NCBI GenBank assembly: GCA_964417935.1
Contig: CAYQKF010000034.1
Coordinates: 1 to 42,460, forward strand
Length of the DNA stretch: 42,460 bases
Reading direction: 5' to 3'
Source of the DNA: NIOZ-UU13 sp964417935
GTDB lineage: Bacteria > Planctomycetota > Phycisphaerae > Sedimentisphaerales > Anaerobacaceae
Below the pieces are notes generated by a model. That model did no database searches. It was not told the DNA's origin and saw nothing but the letters and a program-made list of their open reading frames with translations. Positions 17,601-25,793 of the stretch are shown one piece after another. Within the stretch, counting starts at the first letter, position 1; each line of letters opens with the position of its first letter. Position numbers and translations under genes: made by a program.

Positions 17601-17897
17601 CCCACTAAATCCACGGTCAAGTATTACTGGTCCGAGCAGACCCCGCTTGTCGTCCGGGCGATGGTCCTCGCGGGTAAAACACTGTTCCTGGCCGGCACTG
17701 AGAAGACCGACGCTCTCGCAGCCCTTGAGGCAAACAAGGGCGCTCTGCTGTGTGTCGTCTCGCCGGAGAACGGCAAAAAACTGGCTGAATACGACCTTGA
17801 TGCGCAGCCCGTTTTCGACGGCATGGCCGCGGCAAATAATCGCTTGTATCTTGCGACTAAAAATGGTAGAATATTGTGTTTTGCAGGAAATAAATAG
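14622..17897 (+). CDS. Exported methyltransferase-fold/PQQ-like beta-propeller fusion 2
   Basis: A 1091-residue tandem paralog of the preceding protein, with the same order of parts: a hydrophobic signal, the methyltransferase fold with motif I VHIGCGDG at residues 59-66, the KPRPKNIDEWTH linker, a first propeller block, a low-complexity linker and a second propeller block starting NPNDWPTYRHDAARSG. AAAGGAGG at 14608-14615 sits six bases before the ATG. Like its partner it is predicted to leave the cytoplasm, which is odd for a SAM-binding fold. Two heptad repeat tracts interrupt the linker. The next gene begins a few bases after its stop. Function is unknown; quinoprotein-like or scaffold roles both fit. 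Confidence 0.8.
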   Translation: MKSPNSALWIFTVVLVLLLGNRLGSAGQPQMLVSAKAEAIAGQAHQILKATSVNGGLVVHIGCGDGKLTAALRANDSYLVHGLDADAKNVEKAREHIRSLNLYGKVTAEQFAGERLPYTDNLVNLIVVENLGKVSMDEVMRALCPNGVAYLRKNGGWRKTVKPRPKNIDEWTHFLHDASNNAVANDSVVGLPHHVQWVGGPKWARSHDHLASISAVVSSGGRIFYIADEGPVASVALPAKWFLVARDAFNGVILWKRPVGSWEGHLRGFRSGPAELPRRLVAIDDRVYVTLDYGKPTTVLDAATGKTIKTYDQTEGTLEIVYHDGVLFLVVGNPAKQKTLRYGDAGKQLGQWSWWPIYAGTVQSKRILAIKSKTGDVLWKKSDSDTAELMPLTLAVADGRVFFQNADDVICLDTKSGSELWRAPRPISPNRLGWSTPTLVVHDDIVLSADRAVSAQDQNEPAGPRKIQWLVNSKGGDAPVGEMIAFSAKTGKRLWSCPCRETYNAPVDVLVTGGLVWTGDLVRARDPGVTAARDLKTGEIRKQRPPDAEFFTPGMGHHRCYRNKATNQYLLLGRAGVEFIELTSGNAVPNHWVRGGCQYGIMPCNGLLYAPSHSCACFITAKLNGFNALAPSRNSKVQRPKSRVRLERGPAYKQIENRKPKTENPNDWPTYRHDAARSGCTTSTVPVALKRAWQAQPGGRLTSPVVSDGKVFVASVDTHIVHALDANNGEKLWSYTAGGRVDSPPTIYKGLALFGSANGWVYCLTASDGKLIWRFRAAPEDRRVVAYGQLESVWPVHGNVLVQDDVAYFAAGRSSYLDGGIYLYRLDPKTGKKLSETRIDSRDPKTGEEFKGIIRGTNMPGALPDVLSGDGVSVYMRHKRFDRNGIEQEQSVPHLYSSVGFLDDSWWHRTYWIIGTRMASGYGGWPTVGNVVPSGRLLVFGASNIYGFGRNQYGTHGSHIGLGKTQFRLFAASRRPLSVDKPTDKKQQRRGKAPTKSTVKYYWSEQTPLVVRAMVLAGKTLFLAGTEKTDALAALEANKGALLCVVSPENGKKLAEYDLDAQPVFDGMAAANNRLYLATKNGRILCFAGNK
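16521..16613. repeat. Two heptad tracts in the linker (xxGTCCA and CGAAAAC)
   Basis: AACTCAA, AGGTCCA, ACGTCCA and AAGTCCC run at 16521-16548. CGAAAAC is repeated three times at 16586-16606, then CGAAAAT. Both are in frame and lie between the two propeller blocks. Confidence 0.75.
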
Positions 17898-17911
17898 TGG
17901 AGTCCAAAAAT

Positions 17912-19135
17912 ATGAAACGACAGCGCACCATAATAATACTGATAACTTTTTTCATTCTGCCACCATGGTCGGTGTTTGCCTGTTCGGTGCCGGTTTTCCG
18001 ATACGCTTTGGAAAGATGGCCGGCGGATTATTATGAGGCCGTATTATTCTATCGAGGCCAGTTGAATGAGGACCAAAAGCAGCTCCTGAATGAACTGCGA
18101 CAGGAAGACTCCGAGACAGAGGCCTTCCTGAATTTACGTATTTTGGAAGTGGACATTGCCTCATTCCCGGACGAGAAGGTGAAGAGTTTGTTGATGAGCG
18201 AAAAGCTCCCGGAGACACTACCGGTTCTTGCTCTCTGGTATCCCTGGCAAAGAGGTCGGACACCCCCCGTTTGGCAGGGCCAGTTCACGCCCTCAACGGT
18301 GGCAGCATTGCTTCAGTCCCCGGTGCGTCAAAAGTTGGCTGAGCGTTTGATTGAAGGCCAAACAGCGGTATGGATTTTTCTTGAATCGGGTAACGCCGGC
18401 AAGGATAAAGCAGCTCTTCAACTGCTCGAACAGGAACTGGAAACGGCGACTCTGGAACTAAAAGAAATGGCCGAGTCTATGCCTGATGAGTTGGGGGTGC
18501 CCGAAGTAACGTATTCATTTTCGATTTTACCTGTTTCACGCTCAGACCCCAATGAGCGTATGCTTCTGACCTTGTTGTTGAACAGCGAGCCGGACCTCGA
18601 CGAGTATTCGGATGAGCCTGTAATGTTTCCCGTATTTGGGCGAGGTCGGGTCCTTTTTGCACTCATTGGGGAGGGTATTACGGCAGATAATATTCGAGAA
18701 ACCATCGCTTTTTTAGTAGGACCCTGCGGCTGTGAAATCAAAATGATGAACCCAGGTGTGGATTTACTTATGGCCGCAAACTGGGACGCAGCCGCGATGA
18801 AGTTCTACGAGGAATTCTATGAGTCATACTACTCACAAGTAGAACTGACTGGTGTAACGCCTGAAGCGCCGGCTGACGCAAATCTCGCGACAGATGACTT
18901 AGGGCAGAAGACAGAAGACACAGAAATTGAAAGTGCTCCGAAGCTAGAGGTTCTGGAGCCGAACACTTCCCCTGCCCCTGCCGACTACGAGCAGGCCCTG
19001 GCGGTCGAAGTCAAAAAGCGAAAACTTCTTGGATTAGGCGTTATGGGAGCAACCGGGATTGTGCTTGGGGTCATTCTGCTGGTAGTTGTTTTAGGAACTA
19101 TGGCTATCAGCCCACGCAGAAAGGGACAGCTATGA
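17912..19135 (+). CDS. Exported, C-terminally membrane-anchored protein of unknown function
   Basis: A 407-residue protein. A signal ends at VFA-C, followed by CSVPVFRYALERWPADYYE, a string I associate with planctomycete proteins but to which I cannot assign a function. The middle has YPWQRGRTPPVW and a coiled, glutamate-rich segment (LEQELETATLELKEMAE), then GPCGCEIK. A transmembrane helix near the end (GLGVMGATGIVLGVILLVVV) is followed by basic residues. The overall layout could suit a thioredoxin-like or transporter-accessory role, but no CxxC redox motif is obvious. GTG 17897 is possible, but GGAG at 17899-17902 points to ATG 17912. It is the last gene before the FtsX-type permeases and is probably functionally linked to them. 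Confidence 0.65.
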   Translation: MKRQRTIIILITFFILPPWSVFACSVPVFRYALERWPADYYEAVLFYRGQLNEDQKQLLNELRQEDSETEAFLNLRILEVDIASFPDEKVKSLLMSEKLPETLPVLALWYPWQRGRTPPVWQGQFTPSTVAALLQSPVRQKLAERLIEGQTAVWIFLESGNAGKDKAALQLLEQELETATLELKEMAESMPDELGVPEVTYSFSILPVSRSDPNERMLLTLLLNSEPDLDEYSDEPVMFPVFGRGRVLFALIGEGITADNIRETIAFLVGPCGCEIKMMNPGVDLLMAANWDAAAMKFYEEFYESYYSQVELTGVTPEAPADANLATDDLGQKTEDTEIESAPKLEVLEPNTSPAPADYEQALAVEVKKRKLLGLGVMGATGIVLGVILLVVVLGTMAISPRRKGQL

Positions 19136-19226
19136 TGATTTGGATGATAGTAACCGGCGGGAGTATTAGATTTGCAGCAATCGCGGTTATGAAGTTGACG
19201 TACGGTTTAAGCAATTAGTAATTATA

Positions 19227-20501
19227 ATGACCATTTCACGTTTGGTAGTTAAAGAGATTCTTCACCGCAAGCTCACTTTTGGTTTAGGATTATTATCTGT
19301 TGCGGTGGCTGTGGGGTGCCTTGCCGGTTCGCTGACACTGGTGAAATTACATGATGCGCGGACGCACACAATCCTCGAACAAAAAAGAGTTGAGACTCAG
19401 GAAAAGATGCGGGTTCTGGAAGATGACGTTAAGAAAGCGATGCAAAAGCTTGGATTTAACATTGTTATTCTTCCCAAAGAGCAGAACCTGAGCGACTGGT
19501 ATGCTGATGATTATGGAGCTAAGTATATGCCGGAGGAGTACCTTTCTCGGCTGGAGCAGTCCGAGATTGTTACTATTGAACATCTTGTGCCAAGACTGCG
19601 TCAGAAGGTGAATTGGCCCGAAACAAAATGGGCGGTTATCCTTGCGGGGACAGCAGATAAAGCTGTAAATCCTGCTGTGGATGCCAACGAATTATCTATC
19701 GAAGCAGTTCCACGGGGGAAAATCGTACTGGGTAACGAAGTTCATCAAGGACTTGGATTGGACATTGGCGACAGGATTAGGTTTATGGGCAGGGAATTGG
19801 TTGTGCATAAGTGCCAAAAAGAGCTGGGCACAGAGGCCGATATGACGGTATGGATAAATTTACGGGAAGCTCAAGAGCTGCTTGATAAAAAAGGATTAAT
19901 AAACGAAATTCTGGCTTTAGAATGCCGCAGCACCTGGGCGAACCTGCCAAAAGTCAGGACCGAGATTACCAGCATACTCCCGGATACACAGGTGATTGAA
20001 AAAGCATCCGATGTGCTTGCAAAGACCCACGCTTATACTAAAGTGGAGGCTGAAGGAAAGGCTGCTATTGAAAGGGAAAGAGAAAATATGGCTCATTTGA
20101 AAGTAACGTGGACGCGTTTTGCTAAGGTTCTGGTTTCATTGGCGATGGTGATATGCATCGTGTGGGTTGCATTGTTGGCGGTTGGGAATGTACGAGGACG
20201 GCGGACGGAAATAGGTTTACTCCGCGCACTGGGTCTTCGTTCCAGGCAGATAGTTTACATTTTTCTCTCGAGAGCTATTGTTATAGGCGTTGTCGGAGGG
20301 ATTCTGGGGTCTCTGGCCGGGGGCTTTCTTTGCAGCAATTGGGCAGGGCCGATTGCTGAAAGCAGCTATGATTGGATGTTTAATTTAAACCTGCTTGGGC
20401 TTGCAGTATTTGTGGCGGTGGCAATCACAGTAATTGCCAGTTGCGTCCCTGCGATACTTGCTGCCAGGCTGGACCCTGCTGAAACTTTGCGGGAAGAATA
20501 A
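19227..20501 (+). CDS. FtsX/MacB-type ABC transporter permease 1
   Basis: A 424-residue permease. One transmembrane segment near residues 16-38 is followed by a large extracytoplasmic domain (coiled start VETQEKMRVLEDDVKKAMQ). Three transmembrane segments in the last 130 residues carry the FtsX signature RRTEIGLLRALGLRSRQI and end in ARLDPAETLREE. This MacB/LolC topology serves mechanotransmission rather than channel transport: lipoprotein release, or export of peptides and lipids. The periplasmic part contains GxxVHQGLGLDIGDRI. It pairs with the permease at 20577 and the ATPase at 21905. Confidence 0.88.
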   Translation: MTISRLVVKEILHRKLTFGLGLLSVAVAVGCLAGSLTLVKLHDARTHTILEQKRVETQEKMRVLEDDVKKAMQKLGFNIVILPKEQNLSDWYADDYGAKYMPEEYLSRLEQSEIVTIEHLVPRLRQKVNWPETKWAVILAGTADKAVNPAVDANELSIEAVPRGKIVLGNEVHQGLGLDIGDRIRFMGRELVVHKCQKELGTEADMTVWINLREAQELLDKKGLINEILALECRSTWANLPKVRTEITSILPDTQVIEKASDVLAKTHAYTKVEAEGKAAIERERENMAHLKVTWTRFAKVLVSLAMVICIVWVALLAVGNVRGRRTEIGLLRALGLRSRQIVYIFLSRAIVIGVVGGILGSLAGGFLCSNWAGPIAESSYDWMFNLNLLGLAVFVAVAITVIASCVPAILAARLDPAETLREE

Positions 20502-20562
20502 TCGACCTGACCTGCTGCGACGGTGCGCCAGCACGGCGAGCTGGGAATTGGTCGAGTTTTTT
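20502..20562 (+). terminator. Possible attenuator hairpin between the permease genes
   Basis: TCGACC (20502-20507) pairs with GGTCGA (20550-20555), followed by GTTTTTT; an inner GTGC-GCCA-GCAC hairpin lies between. The 42-base loop makes it a weak intrinsic terminator or attenuator. Confidence 0.3.
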
Positions 20563-20576
20563 GAAAGAAGACGGCC

Positions 20577-21869
20577 ATGAAAATTTGGCACATACTGGTA
20601 AAGGAAATTCTACACCGTTGGCGAAGTTTTGCATTAGGAATTTTCGCTGTTATTGTTGCCATTGGTTCGCTGACCTCAGCGCTGACGTCGCTGAAGGTAC
20701 ATGACCTTCAAACTCAGAAAATCTTGACTGAGAAAGAAGAAGAAACCGAGAAAAAAATGGCGATTTTGAAAGATGAAATGCGAAAAGCAACATTGAAACT
20801 GAAATTTAACCTTTTGATTCTTCCAAAACAACAGAGTATTCGAGACTTGCATATCAAAGGTTACCCTTCAGAATATATGCCGGAAGAATATGTTACCCGG
20901 TTGGCGAATTCGGGAACTATTTTGGTTCGTCATTTTTTACCTACCCTGCAGCAAAGAATAAAATGGCCGGAAAAAAAACGCACGATTACTCTGGTTGGGA
21001 CGCGAGGTGAAATCCCGAACCTTAACAAAAGTCCGAGGAATCCGCTTGTTCAACCGGTACCCTTGGGAACTATAGTGCTCGGCTACGGACTACACCAGAG
21101 TCTCGGGCTGGAAGTTGGTAACAAGGTCAAGCTTCTTGGCAGAGAATTCACCGTTCACAGGTGCTACGAAGAACGTGGCAGCGAAGATGATTTTACAGCA
21201 TGGATTTATTTACGCCAGGCGCAGGAGCTTCTCGACAAAGAAGGTCTCATCAATGCGATTCTGGCTCTCGAATGTATTTGCCAGGGAGCAGAGGATTTGC
21301 TGGGGAAGATTCGAAAGGAGATAGAGCAGATTCTTCCGAACACACAGGTTATTGAGCAGGGAACCAAGGCCCTTGCCAGAGCCGAGTCCAGAATAAAAGT
21401 GGGTCAGGAAGCAAAGGCAGCAGTTGAGAGAGAGAGGCGGCACAGGACTGAGATGCGCTCTGAACGTGAATTTTTCGCGGCGGTGCTGGTCCCCCTAATT
21501 ATAGTGGCCTGCGCTGTGTGGGTCGGACTACTGGCATTTAACAATGTCCGCGACCGTAAGACTGAAATTGGAATCCAAAGAGCGATAGGTTTTCAAGCAA
21601 GACAAATTATGTTTTTGTTTCTTTCTAAGTATTTGATAATGGGACTGCTTGGAGGGGCATTTGGGATTTTTGTCGGTTTTGGTTTTGGCAGGTGGCTTGG
21701 GCTTACACTGGAGGGGAATATAGAAGGAATTGCTGCTGGCAAACTGCTTGATCCTGTCCTGTTCTTGCTGGCCCTGGTTACAGCGCCGGTGTTAACTGTT
21801 ATATCCGGGTGGCTTCCGACTATGGTCGCAATTCGACAGGACCCGGCTGAAGCGCTGCGTGAAAAGTAA
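20577..21869 (+). CDS. FtsX/MacB-type ABC transporter permease 2
   Basis: A 430-residue paralog of the previous permease with the same layout: N-terminal helix (about 17-36), coiled stretch TEKEEETEKKMAILKDEM, extracytoplasmic domain with GLHQSLGLEVGNKV, then the FtsX signature RKTEIGIQRAIGFQARQI and the closing IRQDPAEALREK. The two permeases probably form the heterodimeric membrane part of one transporter, as LolC and LolE do. The gap to the ATPase gene is 35 bases. Confidence 0.88.
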   Translation: MKIWHILVKEILHRWRSFALGIFAVIVAIGSLTSALTSLKVHDLQTQKILTEKEEETEKKMAILKDEMRKATLKLKFNLLILPKQQSIRDLHIKGYPSEYMPEEYVTRLANSGTILVRHFLPTLQQRIKWPEKKRTITLVGTRGEIPNLNKSPRNPLVQPVPLGTIVLGYGLHQSLGLEVGNKVKLLGREFTVHRCYEERGSEDDFTAWIYLRQAQELLDKEGLINAILALECICQGAEDLLGKIRKEIEQILPNTQVIEQGTKALARAESRIKVGQEAKAAVERERRHRTEMRSEREFFAAVLVPLIIVACAVWVGLLAFNNVRDRKTEIGIQRAIGFQARQIMFLFLSKYLIMGLLGGAFGIFVGFGFGRWLGLTLEGNIEGIAAGKLLDPVLFLLALVTAPVLTVISGWLPTMVAIRQDPAEALREK

Positions 21870-21904
21870 AGCTAGATACGAGATACTCCAAAGGACACCT
21901 TGCG

Positions 21905-22570
21905 GTGGAAAAAATGCTTAAGTTCAAAAATATTACTAAGAGTTTTGATGGCCCCCAAGGCAAAGTAACGGCTCTCGATGGAGTTTCCTTATCCGTCTCG
22001 CCGGGTGAATTGTTAGCAGTACGCGGTCCGAGCGGTTGTGGAAAGACTACACTGCTGTTGACCGCCGGTGGTCTTTTAAGACCTAACGCTGGTCAGATCA
22101 GCCTGGATGGTAATGACATCTATGCGTTGGGTCCTGAGATGCGAAGCGAAATGCGGGCACGAATGATTGGATTCGTATTTCAGCAGTTCCACCTGATTCC
22201 ATACTTAACGGTACGGCAGAATATCTTGGCCCCTTCGCTGGCCCTGCCGGCCAAAGAATCCGACCAGAGAGCGAAAGAGCTCGTAAGTCGTTTCGGGCTG
22301 GATGACCGTGCCGGCCATGTGCCGGCCCAGCTCAGCACCGGCCAGAGGCAGCGTACGGCCCTGGCGCGTGCCCTCTTGAATAAACCGAAAATTATATTAG
22401 CCGACGAACCAACGGGAAATCTAGACGAAAGTAATAGTGATGTAGTATTCGGCTATCTCAGTCAGTATGTCGCTGAGGGTGGATGTGTGCTGCTTGTTAC
22501 TCACGATGTCAGAGCAGCCAAACACGCCACCCGAACTTTGCAGATGGTTGATGGGCAACTAATTCAGTAA
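21905..22570 (+). CDS. ABC transporter ATPase, LolD/MacB type
   Basis: A 221-residue ATPase with Walker A GPSGCGKTT (41-49), Q-loop in FVFQQFHLIP, signature LSTGQRQR (Gly replaced by Thr in the usual LSGGQ), Walker B ILADEP (residues 164-169) and H-loop VTHD. Family features (ILADEPTGNLDE) put it with LolD/MacB/FtsE. GTG 21905 has AAGGA nine bases upstream; ATG 21914 is also possible. It energises the two FtsX-type permeases just before it. It ends 26 bases from the convergent transporter gene on the minus strand. Confidence 0.9.
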   Translation: MEKMLKFKNITKSFDGPQGKVTALDGVSLSVSPGELLAVRGPSGCGKTTLLLTAGGLLRPNAGQISLDGNDIYALGPEMRSEMRARMIGFVFQQFHLIPYLTVRQNILAPSLALPAKESDQRAKELVSRFGLDDRAGHVPAQLSTGQRQRTALARALLNKPKIILADEPTGNLDESNSDVVFGYLSQYVAEGGCVLLVTHDVRAAKHATRTLQMVDGQLIQ

Positions 22571-22595
22571 GCCCGATTGTAACTGTTGTAAGCAC

Positions 22596-23339
22596 TTACT
22601 TTTTGTTATTGGTATTACTTCTATACGGAAGATTTTTTTCGCGTCGCATAAAGCGGACGACGAACTTGCTGTTGGGCTTGTCCAGCAGCTCATCCAGAGT
22701 GCCGACTTGCAGGAGAGTACCATCTTTCAAAATGGCAGCACGGTCAGCTACGGAAAATGCTTCTTCCAGATTATGGCTGACGTGGATGGTAGTCAGGCCG
22801 AGCCTGCGTTGAATCTCCAGCAGTTGTGCGCAGACCTCCTGCCGTGTTACCTCATCCAAGGCGCTCACAGGCTCATCTAAAAGTAAAATTTTTGGCTTTA
22901 GGACCAGTGCCCTCGCCAAAGCTACTCGTTGCTTTTCACCGCCACTGAGACCGTGGATTCTGCGGGAGAGCAACCGTTGGATATCAAGCAGCTCTGCCGC
23001 CTCGGCAACTTTTGCTTTTGTCTGTTTGTTTTGATAACCGCGGACACGTAAGCCAAAGGTGATGTTTTGCTCGACGGAAAGATGAGGAAAAAGGGCGTAA
23101 TCCTGCGGCAAATATCCGATACCTCGAGTACGAGGTTCGAGGTTGGTAACCTGGCGTCCATCGATGTATATTCGTCCCGAATCAATTCTTTTAAGACCGC
23201 AAAGGCATTCCATAAAGATTGTTTTACCCGAGCCCGGCGGCCCTAACAGGATAAAGTATTCTCCCTTTGCTATGTTGAGGCTCAATCGCTGCAACTTGAA
23301 CGTGCCAATATGAAAAGAAATTTCTTCGGCGCGAATCAT
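22596..23339 (-). CDS. Molybdate/tungstate-type ABC transporter ATPase, short form
   Basis: A 247-residue ATPase with Walker A GPPGSGKT (33-40), Q-loop YLPQDYALFPHLSV, signature LSGGEKQRVALARAL, Walker B ILLLDEPVSALD and H-loop HVSHNLEEA. This is the CysA/ModC/WtpC class. The protein ends soon after FVVRFMRREKNL, where related proteins continue into a TOBE substrate-sensing domain, so it lacks that domain. Its start overlaps the stop of the permease gene. The substrate (molybdate, tungstate or another oxyanion) is inferred from the whole cluster. Confidence 0.85.
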   Translation of the reverse strand: MIRAEEISFHIGTFKLQRLSLNIAKGEYFILLGPPGSGKTIFMECLCGLKRIDSGRIYIDGRQVTNLEPRTRGIGYLPQDYALFPHLSVEQNITFGLRVRGYQNKQTKAKVAEAAELLDIQRLLSRRIHGLSGGEKQRVALARALVLKPKILLLDEPVSALDEVTRQEVCAQLLEIQRRLGLTTIHVSHNLEEAFSVADRAAILKDGTLLQVGTLDELLDKPNSKFVVRFMRREKNLPYRSNTNNKK

Positions 23340-24181
23340 AATTTCACCAGGGCCGAACCGCCAACAAGGCGGATACCTGTTACCGCAATCAAGGCTACAA
23401 AGATAAGCAGCAGTGCTATTGCCAGCGCTACTTCAAGATTGCCGACTGATTGTTCGAGAAATATGGTAGTGCTTAAAACTTCGGTTCGGCCTCTGAAAGA
23501 GCCGACAAAAATCATCAACGGTCCGAAAAGCCCAAAAGCACGGGCCCAGGTTAAAATACCGCCTGCGATAATGCCGTTCCGGGCCAACGGCAGACAAACA
23601 CGGCGAAAACTGCCCCATTGGGTACAGCCTAAGGTCAGGGCTACATTCTCGTAACGCCGATCAACATCGTCGAAGGCGGTCTTGGCCGAACGGATAGCAA
23701 AACTTGCGGATACAAAAAACTGGCATAGAACGATGCCTTTGGGCTGAAAAACAAACTCAATACCCAGATCTTCCTGTATCCATCGGCCGAGGGTTGTTTG
23801 TGAGAAAAACACCAACATCGTCAGACCCGCCACCAGCGGGGGAAATACTATGGGCAAATCCACAATGGCATCAGCCAGGATGTAACCGGGAAACCGGAAG
23901 CGGCTCAGAGCATATCCCATAGGAACTGCAAAAAGCAGCGCTACCAAGGTCGTGGCAAAGCTCGTCCAGATACTCATCCACAGGGCGTGACGGATAAATT
24001 TGGAGGTCAGGACCGTTGCGACAGCTTTTTTATCAACGTAAAAAACATCCGTAACAATCAGCGTCAGGACAAATATGATAAAGACAGACACGAATAAAAA
24101 TGCCGCCGCTGAAAAGACTCGGTCACGCCAACCTCTTACCGGAGTGTTTAAAGCTATCGTGTTACAGACCAATAGTCTCAT
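23336..24181 (-). CDS. Molybdate/tungstate-type ABC transporter permease
   Basis: A 281-residue membrane protein with about six transmembrane segments and a binding-protein-dependent permease loop (ENVALTLGCTQWGSFRRVCLPLA), the ATPase contact, followed by GIIAGGILTWARAFG. This is the ModB/WtpB/CysTW type. The listed ATG (24181) lies directly against GAGGA, too close for good initiation. TTG three codons later has better spacing, so the start is uncertain by a few residues. It overlaps the ATPase gene by four bases and follows the binding protein by 22 bases. Confidence 0.88.
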   Translation of the reverse strand: MRLLVCNTIALNTPVRGWRDRVFSAAAFLFVSVFIIFVLTLIVTDVFYVDKKAVATVLTSKFIRHALWMSIWTSFATTLVALLFAVPMGYALSRFRFPGYILADAIVDLPIVFPPLVAGLTMLVFFSQTTLGRWIQEDLGIEFVFQPKGIVLCQFFVSASFAIRSAKTAFDDVDRRYENVALTLGCTQWGSFRRVCLPLARNGIIAGGILTWARAFGLFGPLMIFVGSFRGRTEVLSTTIFLEQSVGNLEVALAIALLLIFVALIAVTGIRLVGGSALVKL

Positions 24182-24203
24182 TCCTCAAAAGAAAACAAAT
24201 ATT

Positions 24204-24965
24204 CTATTGAGGAGGCTCGACTCTGTAAAGGTGTTTTTTGAAAACATCTTGTCCCCTGTTGGAAGTGGCGAATTCTACAAACTTTTCAGCCAGCTCTCTA
24301 TTTTGGGTAAATTTAAGCACACCTATATCTACAGTGGAAATCACGTTTTTTTCAGCAGGGATAGGGATTCCCTCACCATACTCGCTGTAATATCGGGCTA
24401 TGGCATCCCAAACGATAACTGCGTCGAGAGCTTTAGCCTGTATTTGCATTCCCAACTCATTGACCGTCAGAGACTGGAATTTAAGGTTCTTTTCAACTTC
24501 TGTCCAGGGAACGTTGTTTTTGGCGAATATTTTTTTGCACTTTCTGCCGATTGCGCAGGCTTTCCCATCGCCAAGGCCTAACTTTACACCGGTCTTGAGT
24601 AAATCCTCCAAACCGCGGATGTTTTTCGGATTGCCTTTTTGTACCAAAATGGTCGGTACGAAGTAGCAGACAGATTGTTGCGAAAGTATCATTCCTTCCT
24701 GAACGGCCAAGTCAACATAGTGTTTATCGCCGGGCATGTAAAAGTCACCGCGGTGGGTTATCTTTACTTTGGATATAAGTACCTCGCTGCCGGCATAATC
24801 TGTAACGATTTTCACATCATATTCTTGTCTGAAGGTTTCAACTAATTCCTCCACAGGCGGGCGAATGCCGGCCCCGCAATAGAGCAGCAATTCTTTCTGT
24901 TTGGCTTTACATCCACAAAGCAGCACGCCCATAGCAACAATTACAATTATCGTAACCTTTTTCAC
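24204..24965 (-). CDS. ModA/WtpA-like substrate-binding lipoprotein 1
   Basis: A 253-residue protein. The signal ends in LLCGC, a lipoprotein site. The binding-protein core begins LLLYCGAGIRPPVEELVETF, followed by AGSEVLISKV, RGDFYMPGDK and ALDAVIVWDAIARYY, the type II periplasmic binding pattern of molybdate/tungstate receptors. GTG at 24965 is preceded by GGAGAAC six bases upstream. It probably delivers an oxyanion to the permease at 23336. It is one of two tandem receptors. Confidence 0.85.
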   Translation of the reverse strand: MKKVTIIVIVAMGVLLCGCKAKQKELLLYCGAGIRPPVEELVETFRQEYDVKIVTDYAGSEVLISKVKITHRGDFYMPGDKHYVDLAVQEGMILSQQSVCYFVPTILVQKGNPKNIRGLEDLLKTGVKLGLGDGKACAIGRKCKKIFAKNNVPWTEVEKNLKFQSLTVNELGMQIQAKALDAVIVWDAIARYYSEYGEGIPIPAEKNVISTVDIGVLKFTQNRELAEKFVEFATSNRGQDVFKKHLYRVEPPQ

Positions 24966-24982
24966 TTTGTTCTCCAGAGAAG

Positions 24983-25771
24983 TTATTTCACGTAGCCATA
25001 CTCAGCGAAAATCTCGGGACCTCTGATTCGGGTAAATTCAATGAATTGTTTGAGTGATTGCGGCTGTTCGGAATAGTTCAATCCAATAAAATGCACGCGG
25101 ACTTCCTCATCGTATTCATAAGGTGTCCGAACAACGTCCAGACTGTCACGGAATGTATGGGCCACACCGTTCCACATAATGACTGCATCAACTGCCTGGG
25201 TTTTAAGAAAGTTTCCGAGGTTGTGATGTCCTTTGGTTAAGCGGTTTTCGACGTTTTTCATTACCGCGTCTCTTATGCCCTTTTTTTCCAGAAGCTGAAA
25301 AACCATTTCGCCGCATGTGGAGTATTCAGGATTGCTCAGTGCCACTTTCAAACCGGGCCGGGTCAGGTCTTCTATGCTTGTTAGGCCTTTTGGATTACCT
25401 CTCTGTACCGCCAGTACCGGGGCCACAAAGCCGACGTGGACATAATCTAACAGGGCGTCTGCATCGGTAACATAATCAAGGTACGGGTCGTGGGTAATAA
25501 GTATATCCCCCTCTCGGCCGGCCTTAACCAAAGGCAAAAAGTCCTCACTGCCTGCAACCGTTGTAGTAACTTCAATACCTGTTTGGGCGGTGAACTCCGA
25601 ACACAACTGTTCGGTCGGTTTGGGGAATGAGCTGCCACACAAAATTACCAATTCCTTGGGTTTATCCTCTGTTTCTTTCTTGCTGCAGCCAACCACAGCC
25701 ACCGTACAAAATATGCCGATTAGCAGCAGAAATGAGACTGTTTGGGGCGGACAAACATGTTTTCTTCGCAT
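24983..25771 (-). CDS. ModA/WtpA-like substrate-binding lipoprotein 2
   Basis: A 262-residue protein with a signal and lipobox VVGC-SKK. The core LVILCGSSFPKPTEQLCSEF, VAGSEDFLPLV, GDILITHDPYLDYV and AVDAVIMWNGVAHTF resembles the neighbouring receptor but is well diverged, so the two may prefer different ligands or recycle one. The frame extends to 25834, but GGGAG nine bases ahead of ATG 25771 and the signal peptide favour the shorter start. It is the first intact gene of this minus-strand operon. Confidence 0.83.
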   Translation of the reverse strand: MRRKHVCPPQTVSFLLLIGIFCTVAVVGCSKKETEDKPKELVILCGSSFPKPTEQLCSEFTAQTGIEVTTTVAGSEDFLPLVKAGREGDILITHDPYLDYVTDADALLDYVHVGFVAPVLAVQRGNPKGLTSIEDLTRPGLKVALSNPEYSTCGEMVFQLLEKKGIRDAVMKNVENRLTKGHHNLGNFLKTQAVDAVIMWNGVAHTFRDSLDVVRTPYEYDEEVRVHFIGLNYSEQPQSLKQFIEFTRIRGPEIFAEYGYVK

Positions 25772-25793
25772 TTGCCTAATCTCCCTCTCAAAA

